64,000 nucleotides of DNA from Pseudomonas putida W15Oct28. Its GTDB lineage: Bacteria > Pseudomonadota > Gammaproteobacteria > Pseudomonadales > Pseudomonadaceae. The notes beneath the pieces are model-generated. The model saw only the letters and a list, made by a program, of their open reading frames with translations, did no database searches and had not been told where the DNA came from. Location: NCBI RefSeq assembly GCF_000708715.2, contig NZ_JENB01000031.1, forward strand, positions 1-64,000, written 5' to 3'. Positions within the stretch are counted from its first letter, which is position 1; each line of letters opens with the position of its first letter. Positions 27,190 through 35,997 of the stretch are shown here, one piece after another. A program made the position numbers and the translations under genes.

Positions 27190-28788
27190 TCAATGCACGG
27201 CAGCAGCGCTGCGCGGGGCATGTTCGGCAGGTTGTTCACCGGCCATCCGTGCCGCCTCTTCTTCGATGACGTGGGCCGGTACGTGGCCGTAGTCGGCGAT
27301 CATCCACTTGAAGAAGCCGTAGATTTTCACCAGCAGAATCACCATGAACGGGATTGCGGTGAGCACCACGGCGGTCTTCATGGTCGACAGCGAGGCCTTG
27401 GCGAACAGCATGGCCAGCGGCACCAGGGTCAGCACCACGCACCAGAACAGGCGGTGGGTGGGTGTCGGGTCGTCACCTTCACGCAGGTTGCGGGTGCTGG
27501 TGGCAGCCACCGCGTAGGCCGCGGCATCCATGTGCGAGGCACAGAAGATGGCCATGATGAACAGGTACACGCCAAGGAACACCTGGCCCCACGGCAAGGC
27601 CAGCAGCAGGTGCGTCACGGCCGATTCGCCGCCTTGCTCGGCGAGCATTTTCGGCACATCCACCGCGCCGGTGATGAACTGGTGCATGCTGTAGCTTTCC
27701 AGCGCGCCGAAGAAGAACCAGCAACCAAAGCTGCCCCCCATCAGCAGGGCCAGGACCACTTCCTTGATCTGCCGGCCGCGCGACACGCGGGTGACGAACA
27801 TGGCCACGCCCGGTGCGTACGACACCCACCACAGCCAGTAGAACACTGTCCAGTTGCGGGTGAAGGCACCGTCGCCGGCCGGGTCGGTGAACAGGCTCAT
27901 GTGCACGTAGTTCTGGATCATCAGGCCAATCGAGTTGGCGGTGTTGTTGAGGGTGAACTGGGTAGGGCCCACCAGCAGCACGACCGCGGCAAACACCAGC
28001 GCGCCGATGCACACCATCTTGCTCAGGCGCTGCAGGCCACCGTCGATACCGATGTAGGAGCTGAGGGAGAACATCACCGCCACGCCGCCGATCACCATCA
28101 ATTGCACGGTGAAGGTATCCGGGGTGCCGGTCAGGTCATGCAGGCCACGCGTCAGGGTAGAGGCGGTGAGGGCCAGCGACACGGTCAGTGCGCCCATCAT
28201 GGTCAGCAGGAAGATCAGGTCGACGGTACGGCCTACCGGCCCGGTGGCCTTGAAGCCCGTCACCGCTTCGATCACCGAAGCCAGGTTCAGGCCGCTCTTC
28301 TTGCGTACATGGAAGTGGTAGGCCATGGCCAGCGAGGCCAGGGCGTAGATCGACCAGGCGCTGATACCCCAGTGGAAGAACGAGTAGCCCACGCTGTACT
28401 CGAGTGCCTTGGGGGTGGCCGCGGCGATGTTCAGGCCCGGGGTCTGGTAGTAGTAGGCCCATTCCATCACGCCCCAGTAGAGGGTCGACGAACCCATGCC
28501 GGCGCAGATGAACATGAACACCCAGGTGGCGGTGGCGTATTCAGGCTTGCCACTGCCCAGGCGGATGTTGCCGTACTTGCTGAAGGCCAGGTACAGCACG
28601 GCCAGGGTACTGGCAAACACCAGCACCTGCACGCTGGTACCGAAGGTGCGGGTGGACAGCTCGAACAACTGGTTGGCAGCGCTTTCAGCCTGGGCGGGGA
28701 AGGCTGCAAGGCCGATCACGGTGAGCAGTACGGCGATCAGGCTCATGGTAATCAGGAACACATCAATCTTTTTATTCTTGTGCGACAT
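27190..28788 (-). CDS. BCCT-family carnitine/betaine transporter
   Basis: 532 residues, about twelve membrane segments. The diagnostic TM8 box reads FYWLWWVSYAPG followed by RVSRGRQIKE, as in BetP and CaiT. The C-terminal tail is short and His/Ala-rich, not the long osmosensing tail of BetP, so transport for catabolism is more likely than osmoregulation. I chose the ATG at 28788 because AGGAG lies 6 nt upstream; the ATG at 28791 is too close. It is first of the cntA/cntB-side genes and shares the TGGTTAAC motif with cntA. Confidence 0.88.
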   Translation of the reverse strand: MSHKNKKIDVFLITMSLIAVLLTVIGLAAFPAQAESAANQLFELSTRTFGTSVQVLVFASTLAVLYLAFSKYGNIRLGSGKPEYATATWVFMFICAGMGSSTLYWGVMEWAYYYQTPGLNIAAATPKALEYSVGYSFFHWGISAWSIYALASLAMAYHFHVRKKSGLNLASVIEAVTGFKATGPVGRTVDLIFLLTMMGALTVSLALTASTLTRGLHDLTGTPDTFTVQLMVIGGVAVMFSLSSYIGIDGGLQRLSKMVCIGALVFAAVVLLVGPTQFTLNNTANSIGLMIQNYVHMSLFTDPAGDGAFTRNWTVFYWLWWVSYAPGVAMFVTRVSRGRQIKEVVLALLMGGSFGCWFFFGALESYSMHQFITGAVDVPKMLAEQGGESAVTHLLLALPWGQVFLGVYLFIMAIFCASHMDAAAYAVAATSTRNLREGDDPTPTHRLFWCVVLTLVPLAMLFAKASLSTMKTAVVLTAIPFMVILLVKIYGFFKWMIADYGHVPAHVIEEEAARMAGEQPAEHAPRSAAAVH

Positions 28789-28875
28789 CATCGTCTCCTG
28801 GACGTTGGCGTACTTGTTATACCCGGCAGGCATCCGGGGTGTTGCGGTACCACTCCTTCCTTGGTCGTTAACTTA

Positions 28876-28901
28876 TGGTTAACTAATATCTAATGGTTAA
28901 C
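28876..28901. promoter_or_regulatory. TGGTTAAC direct repeat upstream of the BCCT gene
   Basis: TGGTTAAC at 28876-28883 and 28894-28901, period 18, plus a third GTTAAC at 28867-28872. It is 88 nt before the transporter start and matches the cntA leader. Confidence 0.65.
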
Positions 28902-28982
28902 AGATTTTGCATACAATCCACGCCGCTCGCAAGAGGCAAACGGCCGATTGTCAGACACTTCTGACAATCGGCCCCGGGTGCA

Positions 28983-30074
28983 TCAGGCTTCGATCAGCGC
29001 GGTGATGGCCTGGCCCACTTGCTGGGTAGACTGCTGGCCGCCCATGTCGCGGGTCACGTCACCGGCGGCGATCACCTGCTCGATGGCTTTGAGGATGTCG
29101 TCGTGGGCAGCGCGGTAGCGTGGGTCGGTGCCTTCGTTGCCGAGGAAGTCGAGCATCAGCGCACCGGACCAGATCATCGCGATCGGGTTGGCGATGTTCT
29201 TGCCGTAGATGTCTGGCGCCGAGCCGTGCACCGGCTCGAACAGCGACGGGAACTTGCGCTCGGGGTTCAGGTTGGCCGATGGCGCGATGCCGATGGTGCC
29301 GGCGCAGGCCGGGCCGAGGTCGGACAGGATGTCGCCGAACAGGTTCGAAGCCACGACCACATCGAAGCGGTCCGGTTGCAGAACGAAGCGGGCGCAGAGG
29401 ATATCAATGTGCTGCTTGTCCCAGCTGATTTCCGGATAATTGGCTGCCATTGCGGCAGTGCGTTCGTCCCAGTACGGCATGCTCACGGCCATGCCGTTGG
29501 ACTTGGTGGCCGAGGTGACGTGCTTGCGCTCGCGGGTCTGGGCCACTTCGAAGGCGTACTTGAGAATGCGGTCGACGCCACGGCGGGTGAACACCGATTC
29601 CTGCAGCACGAACTCGTTCTCGGTGCCTTCGAACATGCGCCCGCCCAGCGACGAGTACTCGCCTTCGGTGTTTTCGCGGATGACCACGAAGTCGATGTCG
29701 CCCGGTTCACGGCCAGCCAGCGGGCAGGGTACGCCGGGGAACAGGCGCACCGGGCGAATGTTCACGTACTGGTCGAAGTCGCGGCGGAACTTGAGCAGCG
29801 AACCCCACAGCGAGATGTGGTCCGGCACCTTGTCTGGCCAGCCCACGGCACCGAAGTACAGGGCGTCGAAACCCTTGAGCTGTTCGAACCAGTCGTCCGG
29901 CATCATCTTGCCGTGGGCCAGGTAGTAGTCGCAGCTGGCCCACTCGAAGAACTCGAAGCTGATGTCCAGGCCATGCTTGCGCGCAGCGGCCTCGACCACA
30001 CGAATGCCCTCAGGCAGTACTTCGTTGCCGATGCCGTCGCCTGGGATTGCCGCGATTCTGAAGGTCTTGCTCAT
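28983..30074 (-). CDS. dmlA: D-malate/tartrate dehydrogenase (decarboxylating), DmlA/TtuC type
   Basis: 363 residues from the ATG at 30074 (an ATG three codons earlier is possible). It belongs to the isocitrate/isopropylmalate dehydrogenase family: GDGIGNEV at the start, VVIRENTEGEYSS for substrate phosphate-free binding, NLFGDILSD near the metal site and EPVHGSAPDI for NAD. Members convert D-malate to pyruvate and CO2, or act on tartrate. CntA/B products from L-carnitine keep the R configuration, so oxidation of the semialdehyde gives D-malate, which this enzyme would finish. The intervening semialdehyde dehydrogenase is not next to it. Confidence 0.85.
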   Translation of the reverse strand: MSKTFRIAAIPGDGIGNEVLPEGIRVVEAAARKHGLDISFEFFEWASCDYYLAHGKMMPDDWFEQLKGFDALYFGAVGWPDKVPDHISLWGSLLKFRRDFDQYVNIRPVRLFPGVPCPLAGREPGDIDFVVIRENTEGEYSSLGGRMFEGTENEFVLQESVFTRRGVDRILKYAFEVAQTRERKHVTSATKSNGMAVSMPYWDERTAAMAANYPEISWDKQHIDILCARFVLQPDRFDVVVASNLFGDILSDLGPACAGTIGIAPSANLNPERKFPSLFEPVHGSAPDIYGKNIANPIAMIWSGALMLDFLGNEGTDPRYRAAHDDILKAIEQVIAAGDVTRDMGGQQSTQQVGQAITALIEA

Positions 30075-30171
30075 GGGGTGCACTCGTTGTCTAGGGAACA
30101 GGTGCTGGCCATGCTATAAGGGCTTTGCCTGGAGATAATCTGGCCAATCATGGATTCTTGGAACACGATAC

Positions 30172-31083
30172 GTGAATAATCTGCCCAGCCTCGACGACCT
30201 AAACATCTTCCTGCAAGTGGCCAGGCGCGCCAGCTTCGCGGCCGTGGCCGACGAGCTGGGCATGTCGGCGGCGTACATCAGCAAGCGCATCCGCATGCTT
30301 GAGCAAACCCTGGAAGTGCGCTTGTTGCACCGCACCACCCGGCGGGTGACGGTGAGCGAGGAGGGCGAGCGGGTGTATCAATGGGCGTTGCAGATATTCG
30401 ATGCGGTGCAGCGCATGGGCGATGACATCAGTGCCCAGCACCGCGAGCCGGCCGGGCAGTTGCGCATCGCCAGCAGCCTGGGCCTGGGCCGGCGTTTCGT
30501 GGCGCCGGCTTTGTCGGAACTGGCCGAACGCTACCCGCGGCTGGACATTCGCCTGGATGTGCACGACCGCCTGGTGGACCTGATTGCCGAAGGTGTCGAC
30601 CTGGACATCCGCGTGGGCAACGCCATTGCCCCCAACCTGATCGCCAAGCCGCTGGCCCGCAACCGCCGGGTGCTGTGCGCCGCGCCGGCATACCTGGCGC
30701 GTCGCGGTACGCCCAAGGTGCTGGGCGAACTGGGCAGCCACGACTGCCTGGTGATCAAGGAGCGCGACCACCCGTTCGGCGTGTGGCAACTGACGGGGCC
30801 GATGGGTGAAGAAAGCGTGCGGGTGACCGGCGGCCTGTCGACCAACCATGGCGAAGTGGCGCACCAGTGGTGCCTGGACGGGCGCGGGATACTGCTGCGT
30901 TCATGGTGGGACGTGCACGACAGCTTGCAGGACGGGCGCCTGGTGCAGGTGCTAGAGGCCTATCACCAGCCGGCGGACATCTGGGCGGTGTACACTTCGC
31001 CGCTGGCCAGTTCGGCCAAGGTGCGGGTGGCGGTGGACTTTTTCCGGCAGTACTTTGCCGAGCGCTACAGCCTGCCGGAGTAA
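30172..31083 (+). CDS. LysR-type regulator, DmlR-like (GTG start)
   Basis: 303 residues starting at GTG 30172 with GGAA 9 nt upstream. Winged helix-turn-helix about 5-62 (LDDLNIFLQVARRASFAAVA, SAAYISKRIRMLE); the co-inducer domain is of the group commonly adjacent to tartrate/D-malate dehydrogenase genes. It is divergent from dmlA across 97 bp, so it probably controls dmlA. The intergenic region contains no TGGTTAAC motif, so cntA and the transporter may have another regulator. Confidence 0.85.
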   Translation: MNNLPSLDDLNIFLQVARRASFAAVADELGMSAAYISKRIRMLEQTLEVRLLHRTTRRVTVSEEGERVYQWALQIFDAVQRMGDDISAQHREPAGQLRIASSLGLGRRFVAPALSELAERYPRLDIRLDVHDRLVDLIAEGVDLDIRVGNAIAPNLIAKPLARNRRVLCAAPAYLARRGTPKVLGELGSHDCLVIKERDHPFGVWQLTGPMGEESVRVTGGLSTNHGEVAHQWCLDGRGILLRSWWDVHDSLQDGRLVQVLEAYHQPADIWAVYTSPLASSAKVRVAVDFFRQYFAERYSLPE

Positions 31084-31104
31084 GATCAGGCCCTGGCGCG
31101 CTTT

Positions 31105-31221
31105 GTGTAGGAGCGGCCTTGTGTCGCGATGGGCTGCGGAGCAGCCCCAGATGTCAGCATTGACGCATAGATTGCCGGGGCTGCTTTGCAGCCCTATCGC
31201 GACACGAGGCCGCTCCCACAA
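31105..31221. repeat. REP pair (TAGGAGCGGCC type)
   Basis: TGTAGGAGCGGCCTTGTGTC and its inverse enclose two GGGCTGC-type stems. It separates the converging LysR and Lrp genes. Confidence 0.88.
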
Positions 31222-31247
31222 AAATCAAAAGCGGAGCGCGGCGGGTT

Positions 31248-31730
31248 TCAGGGCACGGGTATTCGGGAAACCGCCTTCACTTCGCGCAGCGCCAGGCTCG
31301 ACTGGATCGAGGCGATGCCTGGCTGACGGCGCAGCACCTCTTCGACAAACCGCCCATAACTCTCCAGGTCATTCGCCAACACCGTCAGCACATAGTCCGC
31401 CTCGCCAGTCACCTTGTGGCAGGACAGCACCTGCGGCAGCTTCAAAATCACCTGCTCGAACTCATCCGGTGCGTTGGCCGAATGGTTGCCAAAGCGCACC
31501 TGGGCAAACGCCATTACGTCGTACCCCAGCTTCCTGCGGTCGAGGTTGGCCTGGTAATCCTTGATGATGCCCAGCTCCTCCAGCCGTTTGCGCCTGCGCC
31601 AGCAGGGCGTCACGGTCATCGACAGGCGCTCGCCCAGCGCAGCGCTCGACAGGGTGCCGTCCTCCTGCAAAAGGCGCAGCAGCTCGCGGTCGGTGTCGTC
31701 CAGTTGTTCGATAGCAAAGGCTTTGCTCAT
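31248..31730 (-). CDS. Lrp/AsnC-family regulator
   Basis: 160 residues. N-terminal helix-turn-helix (about 10-60; LDDTDRELLRLLQEDG, LSMTVTPCWRRRKRLE) and a C-terminal RAM ligand-binding domain (about 75-155; HKVTGEADYVLTVLANDL). This family senses amino acids or related amines as an octamer or hexadecamer. It is divergent from the acetylpolyamine amidohydrolase gene, and a TGCTCAA/TTGAGCA dyad lies between them, so it likely controls that gene, the permease and itself. Confidence 0.88.
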   Translation of the reverse strand: MSKAFAIEQLDDTDRELLRLLQEDGTLSSAALGERLSMTVTPCWRRRKRLEELGIIKDYQANLDRRKLGYDVMAFAQVRFGNHSANAPDEFEQVILKLPQVLSCHKVTGEADYVLTVLANDLESYGRFVEEVLRRQPGIASIQSSLALREVKAVSRIPVP

Positions 31731-31754
31731 AGGTGGCCAACCCTGTGAATATTT

Positions 31755-31781
31755 TGCTCAAGCATCCGGTTTGGTTGAGCA
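31755..31781. promoter_or_regulatory. Candidate Lrp-type operator
   Basis: TGCTCAA (31755-31761) and TTGAGCA (31775-31781) form a 7-bp dyad with a 13-nt spacer, 25 nt from the lrp start. A second dyad, GGTTA-N5-TAACC, lies at 31819-31833. Confidence 0.5.
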
Positions 31782-31853
31782 TAAAGCAAAGCATTTTCAC
31801 CGCTCTGTCGCGAAAATTGGTTATCCGGTAACCCCTTGGAAAAGGACATTCGC

Positions 31854-32885
31854 GTGCTGACAGTCTTTAGCAACAACCACCGCTTGCACCATGGCTCGGA
31901 ACTGAAGGACGGCGCCATTACGCCATCGTTCGAAAACCCCCAGCGTGCCGACACCGTGCTGGCCCGGGTGCACAGCACCGGCCTTGGCGACGTTATTGCC
32001 GAACAGGCTTTCGACCGTAACTGCTACGTCGCGGCGCACAGCGAGCGCTATGTAAGCTTCCTGGAAAACGCCTGGTCGGAATGGGCCGCCACAGGCAAGA
32101 CCCACGACGCACTGCCACTGGTGTGGCCCGTGCGCGACCTGGCCATCGACCGTGAGCCCGGTTTCATCGACGGCAAGCTGGGCTTCTATGCCATGGACGC
32201 AGGTGCGCCGATCACTGCCGGCACCTGGGAAGCGGTGCGCAGCAGCGCCAACGTTGCCTTGACCGGCATGCAGCGCATCATCGACGGTGCCGACAGTGCC
32301 TTCGCCCTGTGCCGCCCACCGGGGCACCATGCAGCGCGGGAATACATGGGCGGCTACTGCTACCTGAACAACGCCGCCATCGCCGCCGAGCGCTGCCTGA
32401 GCCAGGGCGCCAAACGCGTTGCCGTGCTGGACGTGGACTTCCACCACGGCAACGGCACACAGAACATCTTCTACGATCGCCCTGATGTGTTCTTCGCCTC
32501 CCTGCATGGCGACCCGCACGTGTCCTACCCGTACTTTTCCGGCTACGCCCATGAACAGGGCGCAGGCGCTGGCGAGGGTTTCAACGCCAACTACCCGATG
32601 GGCAAGGGCACGCGCTGGGCCCAGTACCAGCTGGCTTTGCAGGACGCGCTCAAGCGCATTGTCGCGCACAAGCCGCAGTTCCTGGTGGTGTCGCTGGGTG
32701 TCGACACCTTCGAGGATGACCCGATCAGCCACTTCAAGCTCACCAGCGAAGACTTTCTGCGCATGGGCGCCGAGATCGCCAGCGCCGGTATCCCGACCCT
32801 GTTCGTGATGGAAGGCGGGTACATGGTCGACGAGATCGGCATCAACGCCGTGAACACCCTGCAAGGTTTTGAAAGCGCGCGCTAA
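31854..32885 (+). CDS. Acetylpolyamine amidohydrolase (histone-deacetylase family, GTG start)
   Basis: 343 residues from GTG 31854 (AAAGGA 8 nt upstream). A zinc-dependent class II deacetylase fold: H158 and H159 (RPPGHHA), zinc ligands D195, H197 and D284, and catalytic Y323 (MEGGY). From this start the residue numbers coincide with those of the Mycoplana ramosa enzyme, which supports the GTG choice. It removes acetyl groups from acetylputrescine, acetylcadaverine or acetylspermidine, feeding polyamine catabolism. An APC permease follows 87 nt downstream. The partner Lrp gene is divergent. Confidence 0.9.
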   Translation: MLTVFSNNHRLHHGSELKDGAITPSFENPQRADTVLARVHSTGLGDVIAEQAFDRNCYVAAHSERYVSFLENAWSEWAATGKTHDALPLVWPVRDLAIDREPGFIDGKLGFYAMDAGAPITAGTWEAVRSSANVALTGMQRIIDGADSAFALCRPPGHHAAREYMGGYCYLNNAAIAAERCLSQGAKRVAVLDVDFHHGNGTQNIFYDRPDVFFASLHGDPHVSYPYFSGYAHEQGAGAGEGFNANYPMGKGTRWAQYQLALQDALKRIVAHKPQFLVVSLGVDTFEDDPISHFKLTSEDFLRMGAEIASAGIPTLFVMEGGYMVDEIGINAVNTLQGFESAR

Positions 32886-32972
32886 CCCGCGTAACAAGCC
32901 GTGACGAAGCCTCTAAAGGGCCTCGCCACGGCACAGCGACATGTGACAGGCCAACAATAACAAGAGGTCGCC

Positions 32973-34379
32973 ATGCAAGACATGCCCGCAAGCCTTGAGC
33001 AAAGCAAACCGGTAACGCCCGACCGTGAAGGGCACCTGCAACGCACGCTGGAAAACCGCCACATCCAGCTGATTTCCATAGGCGGCGCCATCGGCACCGG
33101 CCTGTTCATGGGCTCGGGCAAGGTGATCGCGCTGTCCGGCACCTCGATTCTGCTGGTGTACGCCATCCTCGGGTTTTTCGTGTTTTTCGTCATGCGCGCC
33201 ATGGGCGAGTTGCTGTTGTCCGACCTGCGCTTCAAGTCGTTCGCCGACATCGTTGCCCATTACCTGGGGCCGCGCGCCGGCTTTGTGCTGAGCTGGTCAT
33301 ACTGGCTGAGCTGGAGCGTGGCGGTGGTCGGCGACGTGGTCGTGGTGGCCGGGTTCTTCCAGTACTGGTACCCCGATGCACCAGCCTGGCTACCCGCGTT
33401 CTTCACCCTGTTCGTGCTGCTGGGGTTGAACATGCTGGCGGTGCGGATATTCGGCGAGGTGGAGTTCTGGTTCGGCATCATCAAGATCGTCGCCATCGTA
33501 CTGCTGATCATCACGGCGGCGGTGATGATCGCCACCTCCTATACCTCACCCAATGGCGTGGTGGCTTCGCTGTCCAACGTGGTCGCGCCCGGCGCGGTGC
33601 TGCCCCATGGCATCAGCGGTTTCTTTGCCGGCTTCCAGATTGCCGTGTTTTCCTTTGCCGGCACCGAACTGATCGGCACCACCGCCGCCGAGGCGAAGAA
33701 CCCGCATCGCTCGCTGCCCAAGGCCATCAACACCATCCCCTTGCGCATTCTGCTGTTCTACATCCTGGCGCTGGTGTGCATCATCAGCGTGGTGTCGTGG
33801 GCCGAGGTGCCGGCCAACCGTAGCCCCTTCGTCGAGCTGTTCCTGCTGGCCGGGTTCCCGGCGGCGGCCGGCATGATCAACTTCGTGGTGCTGACCTCGG
33901 CAGCCTCTTCGGCCAACAGCGGTGTCTACTCGGGCTGCCGGATGCTGTTCGGGCTGGCCGAGCGGCGTAACGCGCCGGCCCTGTTCGCCAGGCTTTCGGC
34001 ACTGAGCGTGCCGGTGTACAGCCTGGTGTTTTCCGGCGTGTGCATGCTGATCGGGTTGAGCCTGCTGTTCATCATCCCGGAGGTGATGACGGTGTTCACG
34101 CTGATTTCGACCGTGTCGGCGATCCTGGTGATCTTTACCTGGTCGATGATCCTTGCGGCGTACCTCGCCTATCGCAAACGCAACCCGGCTGCGCATGATG
34201 CCTCGGTGTTCAAGTTGCCGGGCGGGGTGCCGATGGCCGTCACCACCCTGGGCTTCCTCGGCTTTGTGCTGGTGCTGCTGGCGCTGCAGCCGGATACCCG
34301 GTTGGCGCTGTGCGTGATGCCGTTGTGGTTCGTGTTCCTGCTGCTGGCCTACCGCCGCCGCACTCAACCAAACGCCTGA
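32973..34379 (+). CDS. APC-superfamily amino acid/amine permease
   Basis: 468 residues with about twelve membrane segments. The start RTLENRHIQLISIGGAIGTG is the signature of the amino acid transporter (AAT) family, and the consensus FAGTELIGTTAAEAKNP lies near residue 230. Relatives carry proline, GABA, D-serine or aromatic amino acids. Position after the acetylpolyamine amidohydrolase suggests that it imports an acetylated polyamine or the amine-derived product, but the sequence does not decide this. Confidence 0.85.
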   Translation: MQDMPASLEQSKPVTPDREGHLQRTLENRHIQLISIGGAIGTGLFMGSGKVIALSGTSILLVYAILGFFVFFVMRAMGELLLSDLRFKSFADIVAHYLGPRAGFVLSWSYWLSWSVAVVGDVVVVAGFFQYWYPDAPAWLPAFFTLFVLLGLNMLAVRIFGEVEFWFGIIKIVAIVLLIITAAVMIATSYTSPNGVVASLSNVVAPGAVLPHGISGFFAGFQIAVFSFAGTELIGTTAAEAKNPHRSLPKAINTIPLRILLFYILALVCIISVVSWAEVPANRSPFVELFLLAGFPAAAGMINFVVLTSAASSANSGVYSGCRMLFGLAERRNAPALFARLSALSVPVYSLVFSGVCMLIGLSLLFIIPEVMTVFTLISTVSAILVIFTWSMILAAYLAYRKRNPAAHDASVFKLPGGVPMAVTTLGFLGFVLVLLALQPDTRLALCVMPLWFVFLLLAYRRRTQPNA

Positions 34380-34393
34380 GCACAACACCTATC

Positions 34394-34482
34394 CTGTGGG
34401 AGCGGGCGTGCCCGCGAACACCGGCGCAGCCGGTGCCATGTACCGAGTCGCCTGCTTCGCGGGCATGCCCGCTCCCACAGGG
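34394..34482. repeat. REP pair (GGGAGCGGGC type)
   Basis: CCTGTGGGAGCGGGCGTGCC with its inverse, enclosing a CACCGGC/GCCGGTG-type stem, after the permease gene. Confidence 0.88.
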
Positions 34483-34503
34483 CCTGTGTCAGGCTGACAA
34501 CCG

Positions 34504-34523
34504 CATATACCTCCCGGTATATG
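34504..34523. promoter_or_regulatory. 20-bp dyad upstream of eutH
   Basis: CATATACC-N4-GGTATATG, a perfect 8-bp inverted repeat, 127 nt before the eutH start. A near-identical dyad lies before the SDR gene at 39105-39124. Confidence 0.65.
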
Positions 34524-34650
34524 GACAGCCCACCACCTGCCGAATAGCTTAAGCCCTCGACGGGGCACGCCTTGCACGCGCCATAACAACAACGATGCCC
34601 CGTGACATTTCAGTCCTGCCAACCCCACAACTCTAAAAATGAGGCGGCAA

Positions 34651-35883
34651 ATGGAAAGCATCGGCACCTATGTCATCTACGTCATCATGGTGTGCGCGGT
34701 ACTGGGTGCCGTGGCATCCATCTACAACCCTGAAGGCGAGCTGGGCCAGGAGTTCATCGCCGGCTTGCACAGCATCGGCCCCATCTTCATCCCCGTGGCC
34801 GGCATCATGGCGGCAATCCCGTACATCTCTGCGGGCATCAGCCACGTGATCGCGCCGCTGTTCCAGGCCATCGGCGCCGACCCTGGCATCGCCGGCCCCA
34901 TCTTCATCGCGTCCGACATGGGCGGCTACCAGTTGGCCAAGGCCCTGGCGCAAAGCCCGGAAGGCTGGATCCTCGGCCTGATCACCGGCTTTCAGTGCGG
35001 CGCCACGATCATCTTCGTCATCCCGGTAGGGCTGGCCATGCTGCGCAAGGTCGACCACAAGTACATGGCCCTGGGGATCATGGCCGGGCTGCTGACCATC
35101 CCGGTGAGCATCATGATCATTGCCATGACCATGCAGGCCCTGGGCCTGAACGTGCGTCCCGACATCGCCACCACCGGCGCCGCCACCCAGGCGCTGCACT
35201 TCACCTGGGCGATGCTGCTGCGCAACCTGATGCCGCTGATTCTGTTCTGCATTGCCCTGGCCGCGGCGTTGCGTTATTTCCCGACGCTGATGGTGTACCT
35301 GTTCCTCAAGCTCGGCCAGTTCATGTACATCGCCGTGGTGCTGGTGCTGGTGGCGTCCATCGTGCAGTACTTCACCGGCCTGTTCAGCCACCTGTTCGGC
35401 AGCTGGGGCTTCGCGCCGATCATCGCCGATGCCGACGACCAGTTCCGCGCGCTGGAGATTGCCGGCTACATCGGCCTCATGCTGTGCGGGGCGTTCCCCA
35501 TGGTGCACCTGCTCAAGCGCTTTCTGGCACGGCCGATCGAGCGGGTGGCCTCGCGCTTTGGCATGTCGGGTGTTGGCGCGGCCGGGGTGCTGGCGGCCTC
35601 GGCCAATATCCTGGCCATGTTCCGCCTGGTCAGCGAAATGCCGCCCAAGGACAAGGTGCTGGTGATTGCCTTCTCGGTGTGCGCCGCCTTCACCTTTGGC
35701 GACCACATGGCCTTCTCTGCCAACTTCCAGCCGTCGTTGATCGTGCCACTGATGATCGGCAAGCTGAGTGGCGGCCTGATCGCGATGCTGCTGGCCAGCT
35801 GGCTGGCGGTGCCCAAGGCGCAGGAGATGGGGCGTGAGGACGCCGCCGCAGGTGCCTTCAAGGTGGCGGCCGAGCCGTCCTGA
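34651..35883 (+). CDS. eutH: EutH-type ethanolamine permease
   Basis: 410 residues from the ATG at 34651 (GAGG 6 nt upstream). About ten or eleven membrane segments. Family hallmarks are the SDMGGYQLAKAL motif (about 89-100), the GALPMV-like GAFPMVHLLKRF, and FTFGDHMAFSA near the C-terminus. EutH facilitates ethanolamine entry in eut operons, yet no eutBC or microcompartment gene is present here. The next gene is a LuxR regulator in the same direction. The substrate could be ethanolamine or a similar small amino alcohol. Confidence 0.82.
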   Translation: MESIGTYVIYVIMVCAVLGAVASIYNPEGELGQEFIAGLHSIGPIFIPVAGIMAAIPYISAGISHVIAPLFQAIGADPGIAGPIFIASDMGGYQLAKALAQSPEGWILGLITGFQCGATIIFVIPVGLAMLRKVDHKYMALGIMAGLLTIPVSIMIIAMTMQALGLNVRPDIATTGAATQALHFTWAMLLRNLMPLILFCIALAAALRYFPTLMVYLFLKLGQFMYIAVVLVLVASIVQYFTGLFSHLFGSWGFAPIIADADDQFRALEIAGYIGLMLCGAFPMVHLLKRFLARPIERVASRFGMSGVGAAGVLAASANILAMFRLVSEMPPKDKVLVIAFSVCAAFTFGDHMAFSANFQPSLIVPLMIGKLSGGLIAMLLASWLAVPKAQEMGREDAAAGAFKVAAEPS

Positions 35884-35945
35884 GCAAAAAGCGTCATGCA
35901 CATGATCCGGAGCGTCCAGGGCGCCCCGGATTTTGTGCTTTTTGC
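35884..35945 (+). terminator. Hairpin after eutH
   Basis: GCAAAAAGC and GCTTTTTGC pair over 9 bp and enclose an ATCCGG/CCGGAT stem followed by TTTTG. It directly follows the eutH stop. Confidence 0.6.
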
Positions 35946-35997
35946 CGATCAAGGCGGTAAGGTCGCACAGGCCTTCCGTGCACGAGCGTGGTGAACA

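Noticed and set aside
23854..28893. A 1679-codon plus-strand open frame
   Set aside because: It lies wholly antisense to cntB, cntA, the BCCT gene and the XRE-PAS gene. Its product is His/Gln/Gly-rich with no family motif, a known artefact of GC-rich codon bias.
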